From positions 1 through 7,528 of the forward strand of contig CAMOFS010000064.1 in NCBI GenBank assembly GCA_946613735.1: a DNA stretch of 7,528 bases, in the 5' to 3' direction. Source of the stretch: an uncultured Lachnospiraceae bacterium (GTDB lineage: Bacteria > Bacillota_A > Clostridia > Lachnospirales > Lachnospiraceae). A program made the position numbers and the translations under genes. Positions within the stretch are counted from its first letter, which is position 1, and each line of letters opens with the position of its first letter. Below the pieces are notes generated by a model. It was not told where the DNA came from, made no database searches, and saw only the letters and a program-made list of their open reading frames with translations. Below are positions 1 through 6,314 of this stretch, one piece after another.

Positions 1-723
1 GAGGAGCAGCTATTATACAATCTTCCCTATGAGTTCAGGGATTATATCACCGAGGAGCTTAAGGATTTTGTATTTGACTATGCAATGCTCTCGGTCAACG
101 AAGAGGAGAACTCTATGGAGGTTATGGCGGCAGCCATACCCAGACAGCTTTTGGAGGACACCAGAGCCATACTTAGAAAAGCAGGACTCAAGCTTGTTAA
201 GGCAGCACCGGTGCTTTCGGTATATCAGAACATTTTACGTGCCCAGCCCGTAGAGTCGGATGGACCCAAGGATTATTGTATCCTGGATATTGGTTATGCC
301 GGCATTCGTATGTACGCCTTCAAGGGTGACAAGCATCTGGCCACCAATGAGTTAGAGACGGGACTTCATACCTTAAATGATTCCATTGCCGAGACCTACG
401 GAGTGGATCCACATATAGCCTACACCTATCTGGTAAATAATTATGATGACTGTCAGAACAAGGAGGTGTGCACCACAGCCTTTAACAACATCGGCGTAGA
501 ACTTATGAGGACTATGAATTTCCTCAGATACAGCATGCAGGATTCCAGCCTGAACGACGTATGGGTCTGCGGAGGAGGCGCAGACATACCGCCACTCCTT
601 AAGGCACTGGAGGAGAATCTGGATATGAAGATACGACCTGCCGGAGAGCTGATGACTAGCTTTGGCTTTTCAAACAGCGAAGAAGGAAATGCGTATATTT
701 TGGCAGCAGGTATTACACAATAA
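1..723 (+). CDS. pilM: Type IV pilus assembly protein PilM, 5'-truncated by window edge
   Basis: The reading frame is open from base 1 to the TAA at 721-723, giving 240 visible residues. The start lies outside the window; PilM proteins are usually about 350 residues, so roughly 100 are missing. PilM is a cytoplasmic actin/FtsA-like ATPase-fold protein that binds the N-terminal tail of PilN at the inner face of the membrane. Visible signs are a stretch around residues 8-30 (LPYEFRDYI and following) matching the PilM region before its second subdomain, a second phosphate-type loop ILDIGYAGIRMYAF at about 94-107, an adenosine-loop-like VCGGGADIPPLLKAL at 189-203, and the terminal NAYILAAGITQ typical of the family end. 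pilN-like and pilO-like genes follow directly, which strongly supports the call. An internal ATG at base 85 is not the true start, because homology extends upstream of it. Confidence 0.85.
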   Translation, partial: EEQLLYNLPYEFRDYITEELKDFVFDYAMLSVNEEENSMEVMAAAIPRQLLEDTRAILRKAGLKLVKAAPVLSVYQNILRAQPVESDGPKDYCILDIGYAGIRMYAFKGDKHLATNELETGLHTLNDSIAETYGVDPHIAYTYLVNNYDDCQNKEVCTTAFNNIGVELMRTMNFLRYSMQDSSLNDVWVCGGGADIPPLLKALEENLDMKIRPAGELMTSFGFSNSEEGNAYILAAGITQ

Positions 724-741
724 TTTTGTAAGGTAAGAAAA

Positions 742-1428
742 ATGGACAACATGATCAATTCTTCCGCTAACGAGGCAAAAAAGGAAGAAAAAAAACTTAA
801 GAAAAAGCCTTTCGAAAAAAAGATGGCGATCCCTACGAAGACACAGATCAATTTTGCTTTTGTGGGTCTTGTCCCCATGAAGCTTTCCGTGCTCATTCCG
901 GGTGTCGTCCTGATCATCATCGGCGCGGCTCTTTTGAGCAAGTTTTTCGTTGTAGACCGTATACTTGAGGTGTCCCGTCTGCAGAGTGAGCTATCCACCC
1001 TTCAGGGACAGATCGAGGCTGAGCAGGCAGCCATTGACGAGATGGGGGATATAGCTACCCAGTATGCCCACTATACCTGGTCGGGCATGACTCCGGAGGA
1101 GATAGCTCTTACGGAGCGGATGCAGGCTGTAGCTCTGATCAAAAAGTACATCCTTTCTGAAGCAAAGGTTGGCAGCTATACCATCTCGGGTAATGAGATA
1201 AGCCTTCCCATCACCGGCGCGGATTTCAAGAAGATAGGCCGTATAGTCAGTAAGCTGGAGGATGATCCCCTGGTGGATCACTGTGAGGTGATCGCCGCGA
1301 CATCTGAGGACAGCAGGATAATTTTGGACGCACAGGGGTCTGAGCTGTCCGAACCTGGTGGCGAAATGGAAGCCACAGCCCAGGTTACCATCTACCTGGC
1401 CGATACAGGCAGGGAGGTGCAGCAATGA
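742..1428 (+). CDS. pilN: PilN-like type IV pilus inner-membrane assembly protein
   Basis: This 228-residue bitopic membrane protein is the expected partner of PilM and PilO in the pilus alignment complex. It has a strongly basic cytoplasmic tail (Lys-rich, residues 13-28), one hydrophobic segment at about 48-70, a coiled-coil-like heptad stretch at about 73-103, and a C-terminal alpha/beta domain at about 145-221 (YTISGNEISLPITG, then ATAQVTIYLAD) consistent with the ferredoxin-like fold of PilN. The start at 742 has an AAGG ribosome site at 730-733, 8 bp away, and lies 18 bp after the pilM stop. The canonical INLLP motif that inserts into PilM is not clear; QINF at 35-38 is the nearest candidate. 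The gene overlaps the next one by ATGA. The assignment rests on topology, length and position between pilM and a pilO-like gene more than on residue identity. Confidence 0.75.
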   Translation: MDNMINSSANEAKKEEKKLKKKPFEKKMAIPTKTQINFAFVGLVPMKLSVLIPGVVLIIIGAALLSKFFVVDRILEVSRLQSELSTLQGQIEAEQAAIDEMGDIATQYAHYTWSGMTPEEIALTERMQAVALIKKYILSEAKVGSYTISGNEISLPITGADFKKIGRIVSKLEDDPLVDHCEVIAATSEDSRIILDAQGSELSEPGGEMEATAQVTIYLADTGREVQQ

Positions 1429-2039
1429 AGAACTTGAGCAGAGAATTTACAACAAGGGAAAAGATACTGTTGCTGGTATTGGCGGTTTTGCTGGTACTGG
1501 TGGTGTATTACTACCTCGTGGATATGCCCTTAAGGTCACAAAAGGAGACTCTGACGTCAGGAATCGCCACGGCACAGGCCGAATACGATACCACCCATGC
1601 AAAATATATGGAGTACCAGCATATGAAAGAGGACATGGAGCAGGTGACAGAGGATACCAGCATCATGGCCAGCTACAACAACCGATCTGAGGAGATCGCA
1701 TTTTTGGATGATCTTTTCAAAAACACCCTTCAGTACAGTGTGGGCTTTTCACCTGTTTCTGTGGAGGGTGATCAGATCAGGAGATCATTTACCGTTAGCT
1801 TTACGGCCGCTTCATATGAACAGGCGATGAACATACTTAAAAAGCTTTCGGATTGCCACTACAGATGTGTTATTAGTGATATAGCCTGCTCCGGTAACGG
1901 TGAGAGCAGCTTGAGTGGTCCCGTGACCATAAGCTGTGGAGCAGTGTTCTTTGAGACCATGGTGGACAGGACTACTGATGCGGGGCTTCCCGTAGTGGTT
2001 CAGGCGCCTGCGGTGCCCGATGACGCAGCTACACAGTAG
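1425..2039 (+). CDS. pilO: PilO-like type IV pilus inner-membrane assembly protein
   Basis: This 204-residue bitopic protein is expected to heterodimerise with PilN outside the membrane. It shows a short cytoplasmic N-terminus, a single membrane segment at about 13-33 (ILLLVLAVLLVLVVYYYLV), a coiled-coil stretch at about 38-78, and an extracytoplasmic alpha/beta domain at about 100-178. The domain contains SFTVSFTAASYEQAMNILKKL and ends in a beta strand with AVFFE, a pattern usual in PilO. The start codon overlaps the pilN stop (ATGA at 1425-1428), and a strong AGGGAGGTG ribosome site lies at 1411-1419 inside pilN, indicating translational coupling. Four cysteines (144, 148, 155, 171) lie in the outer domain. 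A Pro/Val/Ala-rich tail (about 187-204) follows the fold and may be unstructured. Gene order pilM-N-O supports the name. Confidence 0.75.
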   Translation: MKNLSREFTTREKILLLVLAVLLVLVVYYYLVDMPLRSQKETLTSGIATAQAEYDTTHAKYMEYQHMKEDMEQVTEDTSIMASYNNRSEEIAFLDDLFKNTLQYSVGFSPVSVEGDQIRRSFTVSFTAASYEQAMNILKKLSDCHYRCVISDIACSGNGESSLSGPVTISCGAVFFETMVDRTTDAGLPVVVQAPAVPDDAATQ

Positions 2040-2046
2040 AGATCAG

Positions 2047-2054
2047 AAAAGAGG
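2047..2054 (+). promoter_or_regulatory. Ribosome binding site of the first binding-protein gene
   Basis: AAAAGAGG ends 5 bp before the ATG at 2060 and fixes that start. It lies in the 20-bp gap after the pilO-like stop. This gap is too short for a promoter plus terminator, which supports read-through from the pilus genes. Confidence 0.6.
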
Positions 2055-2059
2055 TCAAT

Positions 2060-3295
2060 ATGTTAAAAAGGATAGTTTCATCGACCCTGGTGATGGTAAT
2101 GGCCATATCGCTTGCTGCCTGCGGCGGCAGAGGCAACGCCAATGACAAAAACACCCTGACTCTGGCTCTCAGAGAAGGCACCTATGCTGATGTTATTGAG
2201 CAGTGTCTGCCCGCCTTTGAGGAGGAGTACGGTATTAGGTGCGAGGTCGAGAGACTGTCAGAGGAGGATCTCCATGGCGGTGTTATGGAGGATGCCAAAA
2301 ACACTGACGGGAAGTATGATCTGTGCATGGTGGACGGATCATGGATGGCTGAATATGCGACACAGGAGATTTTGGCACCACTTTCCGATCTTGGCTATGA
2401 ACTGGATGATGACATTATTCCGGCCACTACCAAGATATCATATTTTAACGACAAGATATATCTGGCACCGTATTACGGCAATGTTACGGTGCTTTTGTAC
2501 AACAGGTCCCTTGCCGAGGCGGCGGGATATGGGGACAGAGAGATCTCTACATTAGAGGATGTTATGACGGTCGCCAAGGCGGCCAAGTCAGCCGGGAAGT
2601 CCGGTTTTATCTACAGGGGCGATACCCCCAACAATCTGGTCGTGGACTTTTTACCCATACTCTTATCCTACGGTGGATGGGTGGTAGACGAGTCCAACAA
2701 TCCTACCATTGATACCATTGCTTTCCACGATGCCATGGAGTTTTATCTTGAGCTCATAGCCACCGGAGAGGCACTGGAAAAGGAAGATATGATAACTGCT
2801 ATTTCCGGAGATTCCGGTGCACTGGGCATAGCATGGCCGGGCTGGTATACTCCGGAGGCGGGATCCCAGGCAGACTACTGTGCACTGTCAGGTCGTGTGG
2901 ACGATAATAGTACAGCATACAATGCCAATGTTTACGGGGTCTGGACTATAGGCATCCCCAGCAACTCCACTAACAAGGAAATGGCTGAGAAGCTTTTGGA
3001 GCATCTTATGGATCCAGAAGTTCAAAAATCTACGGTGGATGCAGGCGGAGTGCCCTGCAGGTATTCGTCTCTGGCGGATGATGAGATACTGAAAAAATAT
3101 CCTCAGTATGAGGCTGTACGAACTGCTTTGGAGAGTGGTACCTACAGGCCGATCATGACGATGTGGCCCGATTTTTATACTATTCTCGGTATGCAGATGG
3201 ACAACATCATCAAGGGCAAGGTTGGCCTGGATGAGGGATTGACTGAGGCACAGTCACAGTTAGAGGAACTGATGCATACTGCAATGACTGAATGA
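2060..3295 (+). CDS. Family 1 extracellular solute-binding lipoprotein (MalE-like)
   Basis: This 411-residue protein has a lipoprotein signal peptide: basic start MLKR, hydrophobic core, lipobox LAAC with the lipidated Cys at 21, then a Gly/Asn-rich linker. The mature part fits the family 1 (carbohydrate-type) solute-binding fold. Examples are YDLCMVDGSWMAEYATQEILAPL at about 86-108, the hinge-like YLAPYYGNVTVLLYNRSL at 134-151, GIAWPGWY at 256-263, and IGIPSNSTNKEMAEKLLEHLMDPEVQK at 298-323, the recurrent late motif of this family. Family members deliver sugars, or sometimes other solutes, to ABC importers from the outer face of the membrane. The ligand cannot be read from the sequence, though sugar or oligosaccharide is the usual class. 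It sits 20 bp after the pilO-like gene with a good ribosome site and overlaps the next binding-protein gene by ATGA. No permease or ATPase gene is in the window. Confidence 0.85.
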   Translation: MLKRIVSSTLVMVMAISLAACGGRGNANDKNTLTLALREGTYADVIEQCLPAFEEEYGIRCEVERLSEEDLHGGVMEDAKNTDGKYDLCMVDGSWMAEYATQEILAPLSDLGYELDDDIIPATTKISYFNDKIYLAPYYGNVTVLLYNRSLAEAAGYGDREISTLEDVMTVAKAAKSAGKSGFIYRGDTPNNLVVDFLPILLSYGGWVVDESNNPTIDTIAFHDAMEFYLELIATGEALEKEDMITAISGDSGALGIAWPGWYTPEAGSQADYCALSGRVDDNSTAYNANVYGVWTIGIPSNSTNKEMAEKLLEHLMDPEVQKSTVDAGGVPCRYSSLADDEILKKYPQYEAVRTALESGTYRPIMTMWPDFYTILGMQMDNIIKGKVGLDEGLTEAQSQLEELMHTAMTE

Positions 3296-4470
3296 GCCGT
3301 GATGCTATGAAAAGCAGTCTATTTAAAAAAACAATTTCATTATTGTGTGTGGCGTTTCTTATGGTTTCGCTTTTTGGTTGTGGACCTGAGGACGATGACA
3401 CTAAGGAAAGAGCCGATGGAGACAGGATCACCATCGGCGTATCCATTTGGAGCACTAAGGATCTTTTGGGCAGCCGCACAAAAAGGGTGATCGATGCTAC
3501 TGCCGATGCCCTGGGTGTGGATGTCGTCTACTGCGAACACTATTATGATCCCTCCATGATAAGGACATCTGTCAATAAGCTCTGTGCAGCAGGATGTGAG
3601 GGTATCCTCTTTTGTCCCGGCAATAACAAGGACATGAAGGATGCCATCAAAACCTGTGACAGGGAAGGCGTGTATCTTGTCCAGTATTATTCCAGGATAG
3701 ACGGACTCTCATGGCCCAAGGTGTATCAGATCTCCGTGAACTCCGATCACTATGTTGGTGCTGTATATGAGGATGAGGTTGTAAATGGGTACAACCTTAC
3801 CTACTATCTTTTAAACAACGGAGACAGGCAGATAGGTATGCTGCGCGGAGAGGGTGATGATGTTACCTTTGACCAGAGACGCCTGGGTAGTGATATGGCA
3901 GTGGCGGAGTGGAATATAGGCCATCCCGATGATACGGCCCACCTGTCGCAGACAGTGGATGCCAAAGCTACGGCGGAGTCATGTAATGAGGCAATCGATG
4001 AGCTTTTGGGAATGATGAGGCATATGGACGGACTCTTAGTCGGAAGCGGCAAGGGTACTCAGGTGATTGGAGCTATGGAGGCTCTCAGATTACATGACTT
4101 AAGCCGGCATGTTGACCTGGTGGGCTCGGGCTTTTTACAGGATATGGAAAAGCAGCTTTATAACGACGGGATTTTTGCCCAGTCCGGTGGTAATATCTGT
4201 GACGGGCTATTCGCTTTTTTACTGGTGTACAAGGCTATCAATAAGGAGATCATTCCCGAAGCCGGAGAACCGGGATACGAGTTGGAATGTCCATACATCT
4301 ATATCAATTCGCCGGATGATTATGACGGGTATGAAAAGTACTTTTTGGATTCCATGCCATACAATGAGGCGGAGATCCGTGATCTGGCCAAGTACAGCCC
4401 CGATGAGCTGTCCATCGCAGCCGGCACCCTCTCTGTAAGAGATGTAAAGACCCGGCATGGAAAGTTATAG
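3292..4470 (+). CDS. Type I periplasmic-binding (RbsB/LacI-fold) lipoprotein
   Basis: This 392-residue protein has a lipoprotein signal: MKSSLFKKT, hydrophobic core, lipobox LFGC with Cys at 30, then an acidic linker. The mature part has the alternating beta/alpha pattern of sugar-binding type I proteins: RITIGVSIWSTKDLLGSRTK at 45-64, a conserved AAGCEGILFCPGN at 99-111, a second lobe with DRQIGMLRGEGDD at 178-190, DGLLVGSGKGTQVIGAMEAL at 246-265, and VDLVGSGF at 274-281. These proteins bind monosaccharides, autoinducer-type or other small ligands, for ABC import or for presentation to membrane sensors. The ligand is unknown. The start at 3292 overlaps the previous stop (ATGA), but no ribosome site lies at usable distance. 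An in-frame ATG at 3307 gives a more standard signal peptide beginning MKSS, so translation probably restarts after the upstream stop at one of the two. No transporter partner gene follows. Confidence 0.8.
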   Translation: MSRDAMKSSLFKKTISLLCVAFLMVSLFGCGPEDDDTKERADGDRITIGVSIWSTKDLLGSRTKRVIDATADALGVDVVYCEHYYDPSMIRTSVNKLCAAGCEGILFCPGNNKDMKDAIKTCDREGVYLVQYYSRIDGLSWPKVYQISVNSDHYVGAVYEDEVVNGYNLTYYLLNNGDRQIGMLRGEGDDVTFDQRRLGSDMAVAEWNIGHPDDTAHLSQTVDAKATAESCNEAIDELLGMMRHMDGLLVGSGKGTQVIGAMEALRLHDLSRHVDLVGSGFLQDMEKQLYNDGIFAQSGGNICDGLFAFLLVYKAINKEIIPEAGEPGYELECPYIYINSPDDYDGYEKYFLDSMPYNEAEIRDLAKYSPDELSIAAGTLSVRDVKTRHGKL

Positions 4471-4475
4471 TGTGG

Positions 4476-4504
4476 TTGCTTTATGATGCAAAATGGTGTA
4501 ATCT
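4476..4504 (+). promoter_or_regulatory. Weak candidate promoter upstream of argB
   Basis: A TTGCTT (4476-4481) and a TAATCT (4499-4504) are separated by 17 bp in the 67-bp gap before argB. The -10 match is poor (3 of 6). TATAAA at 4518-4523 is a better -10 by sequence but leaves only 14 bp to the start and overlaps the ribosome site. The change of function here makes a separate promoter plausible. No convincing arginine-repressor operator or terminator hairpin is visible in the gap. Confidence 0.2.
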
Positions 4505-4522
4505 CATTTCTAATATGTATAA

Positions 4523-4530
4523 AGAGAGGA
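4523..4530 (+). promoter_or_regulatory. Ribosome binding site of argB
   Basis: AGAGAGGA ends 7 bp before the ATG at 4538. It favours this start over the in-frame ATG codons at 4550 and 4562. Confidence 0.65.
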
Positions 4531-4537
4531 TAAGATA

Positions 4538-5431
4538 ATGCAGGAGTCAATGGAAAAGGTAATGGAAAAGGCACAGGTGCTCATAGAGGCACTGCCCTAT
4601 ATCCAGAGATTTAACAGGAAGATCATTGTAGTCAAATACGGCGGTTCCGCCATGCTGGACGAGACCTTAAAGACCCAGGTGATCCAGGATGTGACCCTTC
4701 TTAAGCTGGTAGGCTTCAAGCCTATCATAGTCCACGGCGGCGGCAAGGACATAAGCCGCTGGGTAGAGCTTAGTGGAAAGACCCCCGAGTTTATAGGCGG
4801 GCTCCGAGTTACCGACAGCGAGACTATGGAGATTGCTGAGATGGTTTTAAACCGTGTCAACAAATCACTGGTATCCCATGTATCGGAGCTTGGGGTTTTG
4901 TCAGTGGGTATTTCCGGTAAGGATGGCGAGCTTTTACATGTGGAGAAAAAGACCTATGAGGGACAGGACTTGGGATATGTGGGTGAGGTAAAATGTGTCA
5001 ATCCCAAGATCCTTTACGACCTTTTGGAAAAGGACTTTTTACCCATCGTCTGCCCCATTGGAGTAGATGATAATTACGACACTTATAATATCAATGCGGA
5101 TGATGCAGCCTGTGCCATAGCAGAAGCAGTGCATGCGGAAAAGCTGGCATTTTTATCAGATATCGAGGGAGTGTACCGCGATCCCGATGATCCTTCCACC
5201 CTGATCTCGGAGCTTACGGTTTCGGATGCCAGAAAGCTGATGGATTCAGGGTACATTGGCGGAGGTATGCTGCCAAAGCTTAATTCCTGCATTTCGGCAA
5301 TTGAAAACGGAGTTAACAGGGTGCATATCTTGGACGGACGTATCGCCCACTGCCTGCTTTTGGAGATCTTTACCAACAAGGGTATCGGCACGGCTATCAT
5401 CTCCGACGAGGAGCCAAAGTATTACAGCTGA
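4538..5431 (+). CDS. argB: Acetylglutamate kinase
   Basis: This 297-residue enzyme phosphorylates N-acetyl-L-glutamate with ATP, the second step of arginine synthesis, in the cytoplasm. Amino acid kinase motifs are clear: KYGGSAM at 33-39 with the phosphate-binding Lys33, [10 protein letters not shown] at 66-75, GLRVTD at 88-93 with the substrate-binding Arg90, NINADDAA at 184-191, [10 protein letters not shown] at 204-213, [11 protein letters not shown] at 241-251 with Lys247, and [14 protein letters not shown] at 273-286. The N-terminal helix preceding KYGG ([15 protein letters not shown], 11-25) and the His271/Glu276/Gly282 pattern resemble the arginine-inhibited hexameric class, so feedback inhibition by arginine is likely (inference). 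The length is normal. It has its own ribosome site and a 67-bp leader after the binding-protein gene. argD lies downstream, separated by repeats and an SGNH-like gene. argC, argJ and argF are not in the window. Confidence 0.95.
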   Translation: MQESMEKVMEKAQVLIEALPYIQRFNRKIIVVKYGGSAMLDETLKTQVIQDVTLLKLVGFKPIIVHGGGKDISRWVELSGKTPEFIGGLRVTDSETMEIAEMVLNRVNKSLVSHVSELGVLSVGISGKDGELLHVEKKTYEGQDLGYVGEVKCVNPKILYDLLEKDFLPIVCPIGVDDNYDTYNINADDAACAIAEAVHAEKLAFLSDIEGVYRDPDDPSTLISELTVSDARKLMDSGYIGGGMLPKLNSCISAIENGVNRVHILDGRIAHCLLLEIFTNKGIGTAIISDEEPKYYS

Positions 5432-5533
5432 TGTGTGGTGAGCGCCTCATTGTCATCCTGAGCTCCCCATTGTCATCCTGAGCTCCCATTGTCATCCTGA
5501 GCTCCCCATTGTCATCCTGAGCGCCCCATTGTC

Positions 5534-5554
5534 ATCCTGAGCGAAGCGAAGGAT
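5534..5554 (+). repeat. Imperfect hairpin in the complete repeat unit
   Basis: ATCCT (5534-5538) pairs with AGGAT (5550-5554), and GC (5541-5542) pairs with GC (5546-5547) around a GAA loop. The two stems are separated by facing GA steps (5539-5540 against 5548-5549), which would form tandem G.A pairs in RNA or + strand DNA. There is no run of T immediately after it, so it is a weak candidate for an intrinsic terminator. Confidence 0.7.
5548..5553 (+). promoter_or_regulatory. Ribosome binding site supplied by the repeat
   Basis: GAAGGA is the only Shine-Dalgarno-like sequence ahead of the ATG at 5566, with a rather long 12-bp spacing. It lies inside the 3' arm of the repeat hairpin, where AGGA is paired with TCCT. 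Translation of the next gene may thus depend on, and be damped by, the repeat. Confidence 0.5.
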
Positions 5555-5565
5555 CTATAGTCTTT

Positions 5566-6312
5566 ATGAACAGAGAAACAAAGATAAAACTTGTCATCAT
5601 CCTGGATATACTGTCAGCCGCTGCACTGGCCTTTATCGCCATCCTCTGGCTAAGGGGAGAGGATGCTTTTGCCATCCTTGGCGGACAGAAAGAACCTGAG
5701 CCCGTAAGGCTGGAGTCTGAGACTGATATTCTGGATGAGCCTTACGAGACCATCGATGTGGAGGAAAGCATAAGCTACAGCAGCGGTACATTTTCCTCGG
5801 GCACACCTGCCCTTGAGGGCAAAAGGCTCTGTATGATAGGAGACTCCAGATTTGTCGGGATGCACGAGGCTGTGGGAGATGTGGAGGATGTGATCTGGAT
5901 CGCAAGGGACGGCGTGGGTCACGATTGGTACTGGGACAATAAGAGCGAGATAGCAGCCCTTGACAGGGATACCGTGATCATATACGAGCTGGGGGTCAAC
6001 AGCATCGACCCGAGAAAAGGTGTTGATGTACTTTTGGATCTTGCCGGGCTTGGCTTTACAGATATCTATGCCCTTTCCATAGCACCCGTGGATGAGCAAA
6101 AGGAGGCTTCCCACGGTTACAGTATCACAGTGGACAGGGTCATGCAGTACAATGAATACCTTAGGACACATCTACCCTATGGGGTGAAGTACATGGATGT
6201 ATATTCCTTTTTGGATGGAAATATAGTAACCTACGATGGACTGCACTATGATGAGGGAACCTATACCGAGTGGTATGGGGTCATCGTTGATCAGTTACAG
6301 AAAGAGGAGTGA
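5566..6312 (+). CDS. Membrane-anchored SGNH/GDSL-like hydrolase family protein
   Basis: This 248-residue protein has an N-terminal membrane segment at about 8-29 after a basic start (MNRETKIK), an acidic, Ser/Gly-rich linker to about 84, and an extracytoplasmic SGNH-type domain. Block I is MIGDSRFVG at 90-98, with the probable nucleophile Ser94. A Gly in ARDGVG at 113-118 could be the second oxyanion residue. Block III is ELGVNS at 141-146, with Asn145. Block V is DGLHYDEGTY at 224-233, with Asp224 and His227. All four SGNH positions therefore look present, which supports an active esterase or acyl-transfer enzyme acting on cell-surface or external esters. The substrate is unknown. The first ATG is the only usable start: the frame has no ATG, GTG or TTG between the in-frame TGA at 5518-5520 and 5566. 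Its stop overlaps the argD ribosome region, so the pair is co-translated. Its place inside an arginine operon is unexpected. Confidence 0.75.
   Translation: MNRETKIKLVIILDILSAAALAFIAILWLRGEDAFAILGGQKEPEPVRLESETDILDEPYETIDVEESISYSSGTFSSGTPALEGKRLCMIGDSRFVGMHEAVGDVEDVIWIARDGVGHDWYWDNKSEIAALDRDTVIIYELGVNSIDPRKGVDVLLDLAGLGFTDIYALSIAPVDEQKEASHGYSITVDRVMQYNEYLRTHLPYGVKYMDVYSFLDGNIVTYDGLHYDEGTYTEWYGVIVDQLQKEE
6303..6309 (+). promoter_or_regulatory. Ribosome binding site of argD, inside the SGNH gene end
   Basis: AGAGGAG lies within the last codons of the upstream gene and ends 5 bp before the ATG at 6315. This decides the argD start. The alternative GTG at 6309 begins within the ribosome site itself and has no site of its own. 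Confidence 0.75.
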
Positions 6313-6314
6313 TT

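Larger units (their letters stand above)
5439..5556 (+). repeat. Tandem repeat array: four shortened units, one complete unit
   Basis: The core CATTGTCATCCTGAGC occurs five times, starting at 5448, 5468, 5487, 5507 and 5527 (periods 20, 19, 20, 20). Units 1-4 end in a 3-4 base tail (TCCC, TCC, TCCC, GCCC) and then restart. Only unit 5 (5527-5556) continues into GAAGCGAAGGATCT. A leading TGAGCGCCT at 5439-5447 looks like the remnant of one more unit. The complete unit matches a short dispersed palindromic element (GTCATCCTGAGCGAAGCGAAGGATC type) that I recall from many unrelated bacterial genomes. The array fills most of the 134-bp gap between argB and the next gene and encodes nothing recognisable. 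Confidence 0.95.

Noticed and set aside
85..87. ATG at 85 as a real gene start
   Set aside because: PilM-like sequence continues upstream in the same frame to base 1, and no ribosome site precedes this codon.
453..998. Minus-strand open frame of 181 codons
   Set aside because: It lies opposite pilM and pilN, crosses their junction, shows no domain, and its composition mirrors the + strand genes.
4471..4537. ArgR operator (ARG box) upstream of argB
   Set aside because: No segment fits the TGAATwwwwATTCA-type palindrome well enough; resemblance is only AT richness.
5439..5556. CRISPR array
   Set aside because: Units abut directly with a 19-20 bp period and no unique spacers, and no cas gene is near.
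5534..5565. Intrinsic terminator after argB
   Set aside because: The hairpin stem is short and interrupted, and the following bases (CTATAGTCTTT) lack a proper T run. Termination cannot be claimed.
5650..6171. Minus-strand open frame of 173 codons
   Set aside because: It is antisense to the SGNH gene, whose catalytic blocks are in the + frame, and has no plausible product.
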